64,000 bases of DNA, from the NCBI RefSeq assembly GCF_000176155.1, contig NZ_ACZO01000003.1, positions 1 through 64,000 of the forward strand, written 5' to 3'. A program made the translations under genes and the position numbers. Within the stretch, counting starts at the first letter, position 1; the number at the start of each line of letters is the position of its first letter. The notes beneath the pieces are model-generated. The model had not been told where the DNA came from, made no database searches, and was given only the letters and a program-made list of their open reading frames with translations. Shown piece after piece: positions 18,467-26,757 of this stretch. The stretch comes from Vibrio metschnikovii CIP 69.14. Its GTDB lineage: Bacteria > Pseudomonadota > Gammaproteobacteria > Enterobacterales > Vibrionaceae.

Positions 18467-19273
18467 ATGAAGTTAATGACGCTAAATACCCATAGTTGGC
18501 AAGAAGAGAAACAACTAGAAAAGTTGGATGTGGTAGCGCAAGCCATTATCGAGCAAGGGTGCGATGTCGTTGCATTACAGGAAGTGAATCAACATCAAAA
18601 TAGCCCGGCTGTTGATTCCAATATATTAACTAATCACACCGTGCTCGCTGATAACTATGGATATTTATTACAGAAAAAACTCATGGAATACGGCTATCAC
18701 TACCAACTTACATGGGATTTCGTTCATCAAAGTTATGACGTATATCAAGAGGGACTGGCATTCTTGACGCGACTGCCGATTGTCGAGCATGAGGTCATTG
18801 ACCTAAGTGATAACTATGATGTGAACTTTTGGAAACATAGGCGAGCAGTGCGTATTAAGGTCACTTCTCAACGAGGTGATTTCAATCTTTATAATTGTCA
18901 TTGCGGCTGGTGGAGTGACTCAGAGAGCTCATTTGAGGACCAGTTCAACAGAATAAAGGCAACATTATCAACAGAGTTGAGCTTTCTATTAGGCGATTTC
19001 AACAACCCAAGCCATATACGCAATGAAGGTTATGATTATGTATTACAGTGCGGTTTGATAGATTGTTATGAAATAGCAGAAATAAAAGACTCCGGAACTA
19101 CTGTAATTAAAAATATTGACGGTTGGGAACAAAATAGCCAAGCGCTACGCATTGATTTGGTTCTTAGTAATCAACCGATGGTGGTAAAGCAGCATCAGGT
19201 GATTTTTAATAACGATTTTTATCCGGTTGTATCGGATCACTTTGGGGTTCTGGTGGAAGTAGACATTATTTAA
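18467..19273 (+). CDS. EEP-family (endonuclease/exonuclease/phosphatase) hydrolase, MapP-like
   Basis: 268 residues. Family motifs: LMTLNTHSW, DVVALQEVNQ (metal-binding Glu), NCHCGWW, LLGDFNNPS and the C-terminal VVSDHFGVLVE (catalytic His/Asp). The family includes Enterococcus MapP, a maltose 6'-phosphate phosphatase cotranscribed with a maltose PTS permease. The location directly after a PTS EIIBC gene makes the same job likely here: dephosphorylating imported maltose-6'-phosphate so that the glucosidase can cleave it. The substrate is an inference from context. Confidence 0.8.
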   Translation: MKLMTLNTHSWQEEKQLEKLDVVAQAIIEQGCDVVALQEVNQHQNSPAVDSNILTNHTVLADNYGYLLQKKLMEYGYHYQLTWDFVHQSYDVYQEGLAFLTRLPIVEHEVIDLSDNYDVNFWKHRRAVRIKVTSQRGDFNLYNCHCGWWSDSESSFEDQFNRIKATLSTELSFLLGDFNNPSHIRNEGYDYVLQCGLIDCYEIAEIKDSGTTVIKNIDGWEQNSQALRIDLVLSNQPMVVKQHQVIFNNDFYPVVSDHFGVLVEVDII

Positions 19274-19629
19274 TGTTTATTCATAGACTAAACCTTAAGC
19301 AATACTGGACTTTTAATTACGTGACTTTGCAATACCTGTAGTTATTCAGGACTTTCTAATTTAGTAAAGGCGCTGACACGTTTTTGTCCGTGCGACGTGA
19401 AGTCTCATGAAGCGCTGTTCACCGCGAAAAGAGTGAACCGTTTGTATCACCAGACGACCCTAAGGCTCTGAATAAAGCAGCGAGCCTGACAATGTAACGA
19501 AGTTTGGCATTGTGCCAAACGGGAGCAGAACCGTGAGGGGATGCTCCTCCTGATAACCACGAATTGGGTGAGTGCTAGGGAAATGATATGAACGCCTCCC
19601 CAACCTACGGAGGCTGACGATGATTCGAT

Positions 19630-20760
19630 TGACGAGGAAGGATACTCCCTGTCACGGCATCAAAGTGCCCAATATGGTTCAATTTAGTGAACAATCGACA
19701 TTGGGAGTATCCAACATGAACAGTAACGTATTTGGTGTTGACATCGCAAAACAAGTTTTTCAAATTCACTGGGTCGATCAAGAAACCGGTGAAATTCACT
19801 CTGACAAAGTGAAGCGAAAAGATTTTGTTCAGTACTTTGCCAACCAACAACCATCAATGATAGGAATGGAAGCTTGTGGTGGTGCTCACCACTGGGGAAG
19901 ACTGTTTAAAGAAATGGGTCATACCGTGAAGCTGTTGCCAGCAAAGAAAGTCAAACCTTTCGTTTATGGCAATAAAAATGATGTGGTAGATGCTCGTGCG
20001 ATATGGACGGCCATGCAACAACCAGACATGAAGTTTATTGCAGTAAAAACTGAAGAGCAGCAAGCGATTCTTAGCATTCATCGCATGCGAGAACTGCTGG
20101 TTAAACATAGGACGGCGCAAATAAACTCGATACGCGGTTTGTTGACCGAATTTGGCCTAGTGATGCCAAAAGGCAAGCAAGCATTTAAGGAAAAGCTACC
20201 AGATTGTTTAGCAAAACTGGAAGAGGATACGCCAAGTGCCTTTATGTGTGCCTTACAGGTTCAAGTGGAACGATTAACTCAGTTGGACGAAGATATTAAA
20301 CAACTGGAAAAACAAATCCAAAGCTGGTTTAAGCACGATGAAGATTGTCAGCGTATCGCCAAAGTACCAGGTATTGGACCACTCACTGCCACGGCACTTA
20401 TCGCTTCCATGGGGGATGCGTCAGCGTTTAAATCCAGTCGAGAATTTGCAGCATGGGTAGGCATGGTTTCACGACAAACAGGAACGGGAGGTCGAGTGCA
20501 CTTACACGGGATCAGCAAACGAGGCGATGTGTATTTACGTACTTTGCTTATCCATGGGGCGCGAGCAGTGATGACCCATAGTAAAGAAAAAAGTGAATGG
20601 CTCGTGTCTTTGCAAGCAAGACGACCGAAAAATGTCGTGACGGTTGCGTTAGCTAACAAGATAGCTCGAACCGTTTGGGCATTAGTGGCCAACCAAACCG
20701 AATATCAGCCTTGTTAAGCAAGACTGACTACTAATTTAAACTAACACAGGATGTTCGCAG
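19630..20760 (+). mobile_element. IS110/IS1111-family element inside the intron
   Basis: It encloses the IS110 transposase gene; the boundaries are approximate because this family has no obvious terminal repeats or target duplication. GGATACTCCC (19639) and GGGAGTATCC (19703) form a perfect 10-bp inverted repeat just upstream of the gene. Elements of this family carry a short non-coding bridge RNA in one of the flanking segments, so the upstream or downstream non-coding part may encode one. Confidence 0.55.
19716..20717 (+). CDS. IS110-family transposase (DEDD recombinase)
   Basis: 333 residues from the start MNSNVFGVDIAKQVFQIHW, which holds the first Asp of the RuvC-like DEDD site. Further site residues lie in GMEACGGAHHWGR and KNDVVDARAIWTAM. 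The C-terminal transposase_20 domain has IAKVPGIGPLTATALIA and the serine-containing HLHGISKRGDVYLRTLL. A longer upstream frame exists, but this start matches the family. It appears intact. Confidence 0.9.
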   Translation: MNSNVFGVDIAKQVFQIHWVDQETGEIHSDKVKRKDFVQYFANQQPSMIGMEACGGAHHWGRLFKEMGHTVKLLPAKKVKPFVYGNKNDVVDARAIWTAMQQPDMKFIAVKTEEQQAILSIHRMRELLVKHRTAQINSIRGLLTEFGLVMPKGKQAFKEKLPDCLAKLEEDTPSAFMCALQVQVERLTQLDEDIKQLEKQIQSWFKHDEDCQRIAKVPGIGPLTATALIASMGDASAFKSSREFAAWVGMVSRQTGTGGRVHLHGISKRGDVYLRTLLIHGARAVMTHSKEKSEWLVSLQARRPKNVVTVALANKIARTVWALVANQTEYQPC

Positions 20761-21379
20761 AAAATTTGCCAAGGTGTATCAAAGAGTAATGACAAACAGG
20801 TAAGACCAAGCCTTATAAAACCTGAATACTGACCAGAGCATTAAGCTCGCTAGGGAAATGAGGAATAAGGCTGCGGAAATCATTAGGGTCGGCAGAATGT
20901 CTGCCAATGTAGACCGAATATAAAACTGCCACCTAACCATGTTTGAAAATAACTCAATGATGACCTAGCAAATGGGGAAGCGTTCATATAAATCAGTATG
21001 ATGAACGAAAGTGAATCCATGTAAGGTGCGTTATGCGATGAAGCAGCGGAAGTGGTTAATACGCTGTGGCCAAAACGGCGATGGGAGTAGGAAAGAGATT
21101 GGACAGTGCTCTTTCGTGATCGACAGGCTCCTCGCACTATAGTGGGCATCTAACCTGATATTGCGCGACATGCGGAACACGGTAAGCCAGTATCGTTCCT
21201 TCGGGAAAGCTGTCTGTGAAGAGAGCCGATAGCGGTGCTGGTAAAGGAGGTTGGAAAAAGCGAACGCTGCATTGTAATGATGCAGATACAGACAGATGTC
21301 TGACACGAAAGTGTGCCCACTTCCAACTGGTCTCCCATTGCAAGATGATTTGGAAAACTTTATTTAAGAAGGAACGCAG
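20718..21379 (+). ncRNA. Non-coding group II intron RNA scaffold
   Basis: 660 bases without a gene between the IS110 transposase and the intron reverse transcriptase. Stem-forming segments and the CTAGGGAAATGAGG motif are typical of domain I-III of group II introns. The first ~40-90 bases belong to the IS110 end. I could not fold it in full. Confidence 0.5.
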
Positions 21380-22852
21380 ATGATCTCTTCTCATGAAGTG
21401 AGTGCCCCTTCTGGCAGCGCCCAATGGCAATCCATCGACTGGAAAGCGGTTGAGCGCCATGTGTTAAGGCTCCAGATGCGCATTGCAAAAGCAATCCGAG
21501 AAGGTAAACACGGTAAGGCGAAAGCACTACAGTGGATACTGACTCACTCGAAAGCAGCAAAGCTTCTCGCTGTTCGTCGAGTCTCACAAAACAAAGGCAG
21601 TAAAACGCCAGGAATTGACGGCGACATCTGGAACACCGATGCACGTCGAATGGCGGCAGTCAGTTTACTGAGCAGAAAAGGCTATCGGGCCAAACCGCTC
21701 AGAAGGATCTATATCCCGAAGAAAAACGGCAAACTCAGACCATTAGGTATCCCGTGCATGATAGACCGTGCGCAACAAGCGTTACATCTTCTAGCACTAG
21801 AACCAATATCTGAAACAATTGCCGACCCTAACAGCTATGGGTTTAGACCCAATCGAAGCGCAGCCGATGCAATACAACAGTGCTTCAAATGTCTATGCAA
21901 AAAGGGAGCAGCACAATGGGTTCTTGAGGGGGATATCAAAGCTTGTTTTGACAAGATAGGTCACCAATGGCTACTTGATAATATCCCGACAGACAAAAGG
22001 ATGCTCAAGCAATGGCTGGAATGTGGCTATATAGACAAAGGTCTCTTCTACAAAACGGCGGAGGGAACACCACAAGGCGGGATAATTTCACCCACCCTGA
22101 TGTTGCTCACTCTTGTCGGACTAGAAAAGCTAACTAAGTCTATCGCTCGCAAGACAGGCAGCAGAGTAAACTTTATAGGTTATGCTGACGACTTTGTTAT
22201 CACTGGGTCTTCAAAGGAAGTTCTTGTGAATGACATCAAGCTGCAACTGATGGCTTTCCTACAAGAAAGAGGTTTAACGCTTTCTGAAGAGAAAACGCAC
22301 GTAACTCATATCAATGATGGTTTTGACTTTCTTGGCTTCAACGCCAGAAAGTACAAAGGGAAACTGCTCATTAAACCGAGCAAGTCCAACGTATTATCAT
22401 TCTTACGAAACATGCGTGACCTCATTAGAAAACACGCAACAATCCCAGTAGCCGATCTCATCAAGATGATAAATCCAAAGCTACGAGGATGGGCGAATTA
22501 CTATCGCCATTGTGTTGCTAAACAAACCTTCGGCTATGTTGGTCATCAGATGTTTCTAGCGTTATGGCGATGGTCAGTTAGGCGTCACCCAAACAAGGGG
22601 CGCAAGTGGGTCGCACATAAGTATTTTCTGAACTTGCAAGGTCAATGGACTTTCCATGGCTGGTTCAAAAAGGCAGGAAAGTATGGCGTGTTCAGGCTGT
22701 TTGACATCGCTAAGGTGCCAATTAAGCGACATGTTAAAATCATGAGTCAAGCGAATCCGTTTGATCCTTTTTGGGAAGGTTTTCTCAATGAACGTAAGGT
22801 GAAAAATACAGGTCGCAACTCATGGTTTGATCCTGTCGCCACTGCTTTGTGA
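21380..22852 (+). CDS. Group II intron reverse transcriptase/maturase
   Basis: 490 residues. Reverse transcriptase blocks: KTPGIDG, RRIYIPKKNGKLRPLGIPCM, YGFRPNRSAADAI, GDIKACFD, EGTPQGGIISP and the catalytic YADDF at ~268-272. The maturase domain follows (INPKLRGWANYYRHCV), with no HNH endonuclease domain at the C-terminus. AAGGAACGCAG precedes the ATG. The gene appears intact, so it could still act on its own or a related intron even though the IS110 insertion may prevent splicing of this RNA. Confidence 0.93.
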   Translation: MISSHEVSAPSGSAQWQSIDWKAVERHVLRLQMRIAKAIREGKHGKAKALQWILTHSKAAKLLAVRRVSQNKGSKTPGIDGDIWNTDARRMAAVSLLSRKGYRAKPLRRIYIPKKNGKLRPLGIPCMIDRAQQALHLLALEPISETIADPNSYGFRPNRSAADAIQQCFKCLCKKGAAQWVLEGDIKACFDKIGHQWLLDNIPTDKRMLKQWLECGYIDKGLFYKTAEGTPQGGIISPTLMLLTLVGLEKLTKSIARKTGSRVNFIGYADDFVITGSSKEVLVNDIKLQLMAFLQERGLTLSEEKTHVTHINDGFDFLGFNARKYKGKLLIKPSKSNVLSFLRNMRDLIRKHATIPVADLIKMINPKLRGWANYYRHCVAKQTFGYVGHQMFLALWRWSVRRHPNKGRKWVAHKYFLNLQGQWTFHGWFKKAGKYGVFRLFDIAKVPIKRHVKIMSQANPFDPFWEGFLNERKVKNTGRNSWFDPVATAL

Positions 22853-22964
22853 GTTGCTGGGTAACAATAACGCCTTAGTGGAGGCTTGAGCCGTATGCAG
22901 TGAAAGTTGCACGTACGGTTCTTAGGAGGGCGGCATCTGGTAACAGGTGTCGCCTATCCGACAT

Positions 22965-23115
22965 AGACGTGTTGGGGCGACTATCGCTAACTCACTTTTT
23001 CCCCAAAATGGCTTGTGGTAAGTTGTGGTAAATCATTTACCACAACTTACCACAAATTAAGGCTTTGATTGAAAGTTCACCAAAGGCGTGTCAGGCTATC
23101 TTTTATGGCGCGTTA
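22965..23115. repeat. 151-bp repeat, copy 1, with 43-bp palindrome
   Basis: From AGACGTGTTGGGGCGAC to ATGGCGCGTTA it matches 29626-29776 over exactly 151 bases with about six differences, in direct orientation. At its centre is a perfect palindrome with 21-base arms (beginning TTGTGGTAAGTTGTGG) around a single C. Each arm contains the doublet TTGTGGTAA twice. The repeat abuts the intron 3' end. Confidence 0.85.
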
Positions 23116-23191
23116 GTGCCCCAGTCTAATCTAGCCTAGATTTACCCTAACATTTTTATGCGATAAACCTAAAACATACCTTAGATTTAGT

Positions 23192-23446
23192 ATGAGCATG
23201 TATTTAATGCGAGTGAAAATTGAACAAAATGAAGATGGCGAACGCTACTTCTTAATACCTGATGAATTACAAAAAGACTTGTTTTGGAACGAAGGTGATC
23301 CAATAGAATGGGTTGATAATGGTGATGGAAGTTTTACTTTAAGGAAGCTCAGTCAGCTCGAAGTATTAAAACTCAAAGCATTTGAAGATCCAGACGTGAA
23401 AGCTGAGTATGACCGACTAAAGGATGATTCTAAGTTTGATATTTAG
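23192..23446 (+). CDS. Small AbrB/MazE-like orphan antitoxin
   Basis: 84 residues. The N-terminal half (ERYFLIPDELQKDLFWNEGD, then IEWVDNGDGSFTLRK) has the swapped-hairpin AbrB/MazE DNA-binding pattern. The C-terminal half (AFEDPDVKAEYDRL) resembles toxin-binding tails of other antitoxins. No toxin gene follows within 240 bases. It would bind its own promoter. The call is by pattern only. Confidence 0.5.
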   Translation: MSMYLMRVKIEQNEDGERYFLIPDELQKDLFWNEGDPIEWVDNGDGSFTLRKLSQLEVLKLKAFEDPDVKAEYDRLKDDSKFDI

Positions 23447-23687
23447 ATAAGCTATTCTGGTTGTAGTCAAACGGACCAAACAAGCTTTCTAATTATGAAA
23501 CAGCCTGTTGCATAAACCACGGCTACACTCGGCATCTTCTAGCTCGAAAATGCCCCTTTATCATCTAGAGTAAAGATTCTAACCCACTTTAGTCTGCAAT
23601 ATTTTTCGGCCCCCTAACTGCATAGCCATTCAATTTCCTCATCTAAACTTATTAAGGCCACTTCTAAAGTTAGACTGGAGGTCAATT

Positions 23688-24281
23688 ATGTGGACGAAGA
23701 AAGGTCACTTAACTGGGCAGAAAAAGCCCTTCAAGCTCGAAGACATCTGGCGAATTCGCACTAGACTCGAAATCGAAGGAAACATCATGGAGCTAGCGTT
23801 GCTGAATCTCGCCATCGACTGCAAGTTACGCTCATGCGATTTACTTAGGATGAAAGTTAGAGATATATCTTCTGGCGGTGTCATTCAAGATCGTGTTCTT
23901 TACAGCCAAAGCAAAACTGGTCGAGAGGTACAGTTTGAGATCACTTCCCGCACAGCACAATCCTTGACTCAATGGCTAATACTCAGCCAATTATCTGCAC
24001 CAGATTATCTTTTCCCAAGCCCTCGCAAACAAGGTAAGCCAATGAGTTATAGCTGCTATGCCACCATTATTCGCCGCTGGGCAACTGAACTTGGCTACGA
24101 TCCTTATCTTTATGGTACGCACTCAATGCGCCGTACCAAGGCGACGTTAATCTATGCTCGCACCAAAAACATTCGGGCTGTTCAGCTGTGACTTGGTCAC
24201 GTGAAGCTAGATAATACAATTCGATATTTGGGGGTCGAGATAGAGGATGCGCTGAACATCTCTGAAGGGATAGACTCATAA
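23688..24281 (+). pseudogene. Tyrosine recombinase with in-frame stop
   Basis: 198 codons of a small phage-type integrase. Catalytic Arg lies in LAIDCKLRSCDLLRMKVRD, the Lys region in YSQSKTGREVQFE, and the HxxR box in THSMRRTKATLIY. A TGA at 24189-24191 interrupts the frame just before LGHVKLDNTIRYLGVE, which contains the catalytic Tyr; the frame then stays open to a normal stop at 24281. The usual residue at the TGA is Leu. Without read-through the enzyme lacks its nucleophile. Confidence 0.8.
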
Positions 24282-24469
24282 CAAGGTTAGACACTAAATT
24301 CAAATTATGTCGATCTTGAGTTGAATCAATATTGTATCTTTATTTCAATGCTTTATGCTAACTATCAACTGAACAAGTGTCGCATTTACTCATATGCATG
24401 TGCCGTATTTATTCCTATGGCAACAGGGTTGAGTTATAATCTGAACACTTAGGAAATTAGGAGGTTCAA

Positions 24470-24895
24470 ATGACAGCCGTTGACCGTATTTATCAAAAGA
24501 TAAAGCGTTCAAGACGCTATGTGTTTGAGCGCAAAGACTTTGATGGCTTTGCTAGCTACGATCAAATTGGTCGTGCGCTAAAACAACTAGTCAAAAAAGG
24601 TGAGTTAATCAAGCTTGGCTATGGCTTGTATACCAAGGCAAGGATTAACAGCTTAACAGGCAGACCCATGCCTACTAACCCAGGGGGAAGCGATGCCCTG
24701 ATGCGTGAGATATTAAAGATGAAAGGGGTCGATTTTGAGATGGACAACCTATCTCTGCAAAGCCTCTCAGGTGAAAGCACTCAAATACCATCATCCGTTC
24801 ATTATTCATGGAATCCTAAGCAGTTTAATCGCAAGCTGGTAGTCGGCAATCGAGTACTGGGGACGTCTCAGAAAACGGAAAATAAAGCACGTTAA
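24470..24895 (+). CDS. AbiEi/DUF6088-like antitoxin-type regulator
   Basis: 141 residues. The N-terminal winged helix (VFERKDFDGFASYDQIGRAL, then KKGELIKLGYGLYTKAR) is typical of the AbiEi/DUF6088 family, whose members act as transcriptional antitoxins. The tail (NPKQFNRKLVVGNRVLG) matches the end of the family core, after which the protein stops earlier than usual. A strong AGGAGG lies 5 bases before the ATG. No AbiEii-type nucleotidyltransferase toxin is adjacent; the next genes are the GC-rich efflux operon. Confidence 0.6.
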   Translation: MTAVDRIYQKIKRSRRYVFERKDFDGFASYDQIGRALKQLVKKGELIKLGYGLYTKARINSLTGRPMPTNPGGSDALMREILKMKGVDFEMDNLSLQSLSGESTQIPSSVHYSWNPKQFNRKLVVGNRVLGTSQKTENKAR

Positions 24896-24959
24896 GCCCA
24901 TTGCAGACTCTAGATATTGACGAGTACGTCGGGTTTTCTCTTGTTTGAGTTGCCTCTTG

Positions 24960-24991
24960 TGGTAAGATAGTAATCAATTACTATCTTACCA
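24960..24991. promoter_or_regulatory. TetR-type operator
   Basis: TGGTAAGATAGTAAT-CA-ATTACTATCTTACCA is a perfect inverted repeat with 15-base arms. It ends immediately before AGGAG and the GTG start of the TetR-family gene. It should be the autoregulatory site controlling the whole efflux operon. Confidence 0.85.
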
Positions 24992-25000
24992 GGAGTGCTC

Positions 25001-25609
25001 GTGGACACCCATCCAAAGCATCTGCCGGCCGATGAACGTCGTGCCGTAACTGTCGAGTCCGTCGTGGCGCTTGCCGGTTCACAAAACCCAAGCGAGATAA
25101 CCACTGCGGCTATCGCTAAACACATGAACTTGACCCAGGGTGCGCTGTTTCGGCACTTCCCGAACAAGGAAGCCATTTGGCAGGCGGTCATGGAGTGGGT
25201 AGCAGAGCGCCTATTAGCCAGAATCGATCGATCCGCACAAGGAATCGAGTCGCCCTTGGCAGCCATGGAGGCGATGTTCATGAGTCACATCGAATTCGTA
25301 GCTGAGCACCCAGGCGTGCCAAGAATGATGTTTGGTGAGCTTCAGCGTGCCGAATCGACACCGGCCAAGCGCATGGTGCAAACCTTGATTCAGCGCTACG
25401 GCGAACGTTTGCATCGTCTCATCGAGAAAGGCAAGGCCAGCGGCGAGTTGTCTCCCTCGCTTGACAACGAGGCGGCGGCAACGCTGTTCATTGGCACGAT
25501 CCAGGGCTTGGTCATGCAATCGCTGTTGGCGGGTGATGTGGGACGTATGCACCGCGATGCGCCGCGCGTCTTTGCAATTTATCGGCGTGGCATAAGGAGT
25601 GCGCAATGA
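25001..25609 (+). CDS. TetR-family repressor of the efflux operon
   Basis: About 202 residues from GTG at 25001, chosen because AGGAG at 24991-24995 is correctly spaced; a GTG at 24995 would overlap it. TetR HTH: ITTAAIAKHMNLTQGALFRH at ~30-50. The C-terminal helical domain (LFIGTIQGLVMQSLL) would bind the inducer. The stop overlaps the start of the next gene (ATGA). GC content is visibly higher than in the surrounding Vibrio-like DNA, so the block was imported. Confidence 0.92.
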   Translation: MDTHPKHLPADERRAVTVESVVALAGSQNPSEITTAAIAKHMNLTQGALFRHFPNKEAIWQAVMEWVAERLLARIDRSAQGIESPLAAMEAMFMSHIEFVAEHPGVPRMMFGELQRAESTPAKRMVQTLIQRYGERLHRLIEKGKASGELSPSLDNEAAATLFIGTIQGLVMQSLLAGDVGRMHRDAPRVFAIYRRGIRSAQ

Positions 25610-26757
25610 AAAAGTTACCCTTGCAAGGCCGCACCCTGGCACTGCTTGCCGTCATCATTCCTTTGCTGGTGCTTTTTATTTATGTCGGTCTGCGATCAGG
25701 GCCGCTCGCCCCGGTCGCTGTGACGGTGGCAAGCGTGGAATCACGGGCTATCACACCGGCGCTGTTCGGCATCGGCACGGTGGAGGCGCGCTACACCTAC
25801 AAGATCGGACCGACGTTTGCCGGGCGCGTCAAACGCCTGGAGGTGCATGTAGGCGACCAGGTCAAGGCCGGACAGGTGCTCGGCGAGATGGAGCCGGTCG
25901 ACCTTGATGCTCGGGTGCGCTCACAGGAGTCTGTATTCAAGCGGGCGGAAGCGGCTTTGCGCGAGGCAGAAGCCCGGCAAGCCTACGCGCAAACCCAGGC
26001 GCGCCGCTATGAGCAATTGTTTGCGGTGCGCTCGACCAGCGAGGAAATCGTCACCACCAAGCGGCAGGAACTGCAGATCGCCGATGCCGCCCTATCCGCC
26101 GCTCGGGAAGATATTGCCCGGGCACGCTCCGACCGCGAAGCACTCGTCGCGCAGCGGAGCAATCTGCGCCTGATCGCGCCGGTCGATGGTGTAGTCACCG
26201 TGCGCGATGCCGATCCCGGCACGACCATCGTCGCGGGCCAGGCCGTGGTGGAAGTGATCGACCCCAAGAGTTTGTGGATCAATGTGCGCTTCGACCAGAT
26301 CAGCGCATCGGGGCTGGCTGGGGGGCTGCCGGCTCATATCGTCCTGCGTTCGCGTGGTGGCCAGACCTTGAAAGGTCGCGTGCTGCGGGTGGAACCCAAG
26401 GCCGACGCGGTAACCGAGGAAACGCTTGCCAAGGTGACATTCGATAACAAACCAGAACCTTTGCCACCAGTGGGTGAACTGGCCGAAGTCACGGTTGACT
26501 TGCCGGCGCTCCCGGCCGCTCCACTGATCCCCAACGCTGCCGTCCAGCGTGAAGGCGATAAAGTTGGTGTCTGGCAAATCGTGGATGGTGATCTGCATTT
26601 CTCCCCGGTCAAGCTCGGCACTTCCGACCTCAATGGTTACGTGCAGGTGCGCGAAGGGCTCAAGAATGGGGACCAGGTTGTGACCTATAGCGAAAAGGCA
26701 CTGACGGCGCGCAGCCGCATCCATGTGGTCGAGCATATCCCGGGAGTTTCACGATGA
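25606..26757 (+). CDS. HlyD/MacA-type periplasmic adaptor of an ABC efflux pump
   Basis: 383 residues. An N-terminal membrane anchor (LALLAVIIPLLVLFIYVGL) is followed by the lipoyl half-motif GRVKRLEVHVGDQVKAGQVL, a helical hairpin of Ala/Arg/Glu-rich coiled coil (~90-170), the second lipoyl half LIAPVDGVVTVRDADPG and beta-barrel parts. It would link the inner-membrane ABC permease to an outer-membrane channel, which is not encoded nearby. Overlaps both neighbours by 4 bases. Confidence 0.88.
   Translation: MKKLPLQGRTLALLAVIIPLLVLFIYVGLRSGPLAPVAVTVASVESRAITPALFGIGTVEARYTYKIGPTFAGRVKRLEVHVGDQVKAGQVLGEMEPVDLDARVRSQESVFKRAEAALREAEARQAYAQTQARRYEQLFAVRSTSEEIVTTKRQELQIADAALSAAREDIARARSDREALVAQRSNLRLIAPVDGVVTVRDADPGTTIVAGQAVVEVIDPKSLWINVRFDQISASGLAGGLPAHIVLRSRGGQTLKGRVLRVEPKADAVTEETLAKVTFDNKPEPLPPVGELAEVTVDLPALPAAPLIPNAAVQREGDKVGVWQIVDGDLHFSPVKLGTSDLNGYVQVREGLKNGDQVVTYSEKALTARSRIHVVEHIPGVSR

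Larger units (their letters stand above)
19390..22964 (+). mobile_element. Group II intron with an IS110-family insertion
   Basis: A group II 5' end GTGCGAC lies at 19390. A full-length intron reverse transcriptase gene is at 21380-22852. The 3' end has domain V (GAGCCGTATGCAGTGAAAG pairing with GCACGTACGGTTC) and domain VI, ending near 22964. Inside, an IS110-type transposase gene sits in the RNA-scaffold part. The assignment of 19390-19620 to the same intron is inferred; the motif CTAGGGAAATGA appears on both sides of the IS (19577 and 20850). The intron's 3' edge touches the 151-bp repeat copy at 22965. Confidence 0.65.

Noticed and set aside
19620..19715. N-terminal extension of the IS110 transposase
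   Set aside because: The extra 32 residues do not resemble the family, and the RuvC-like domain begins right after the ATG at 19716.
22965..23115. Integron attC site
   Set aside because: The unit has a long perfect palindrome and ends in GCGTTA, but lacks proper R/Y core boxes, and there is no cassette array or intI.
24995..25000. First GTG as TetR start
   Set aside because: It overlaps the AGGAG that serves the GTG at 25001.
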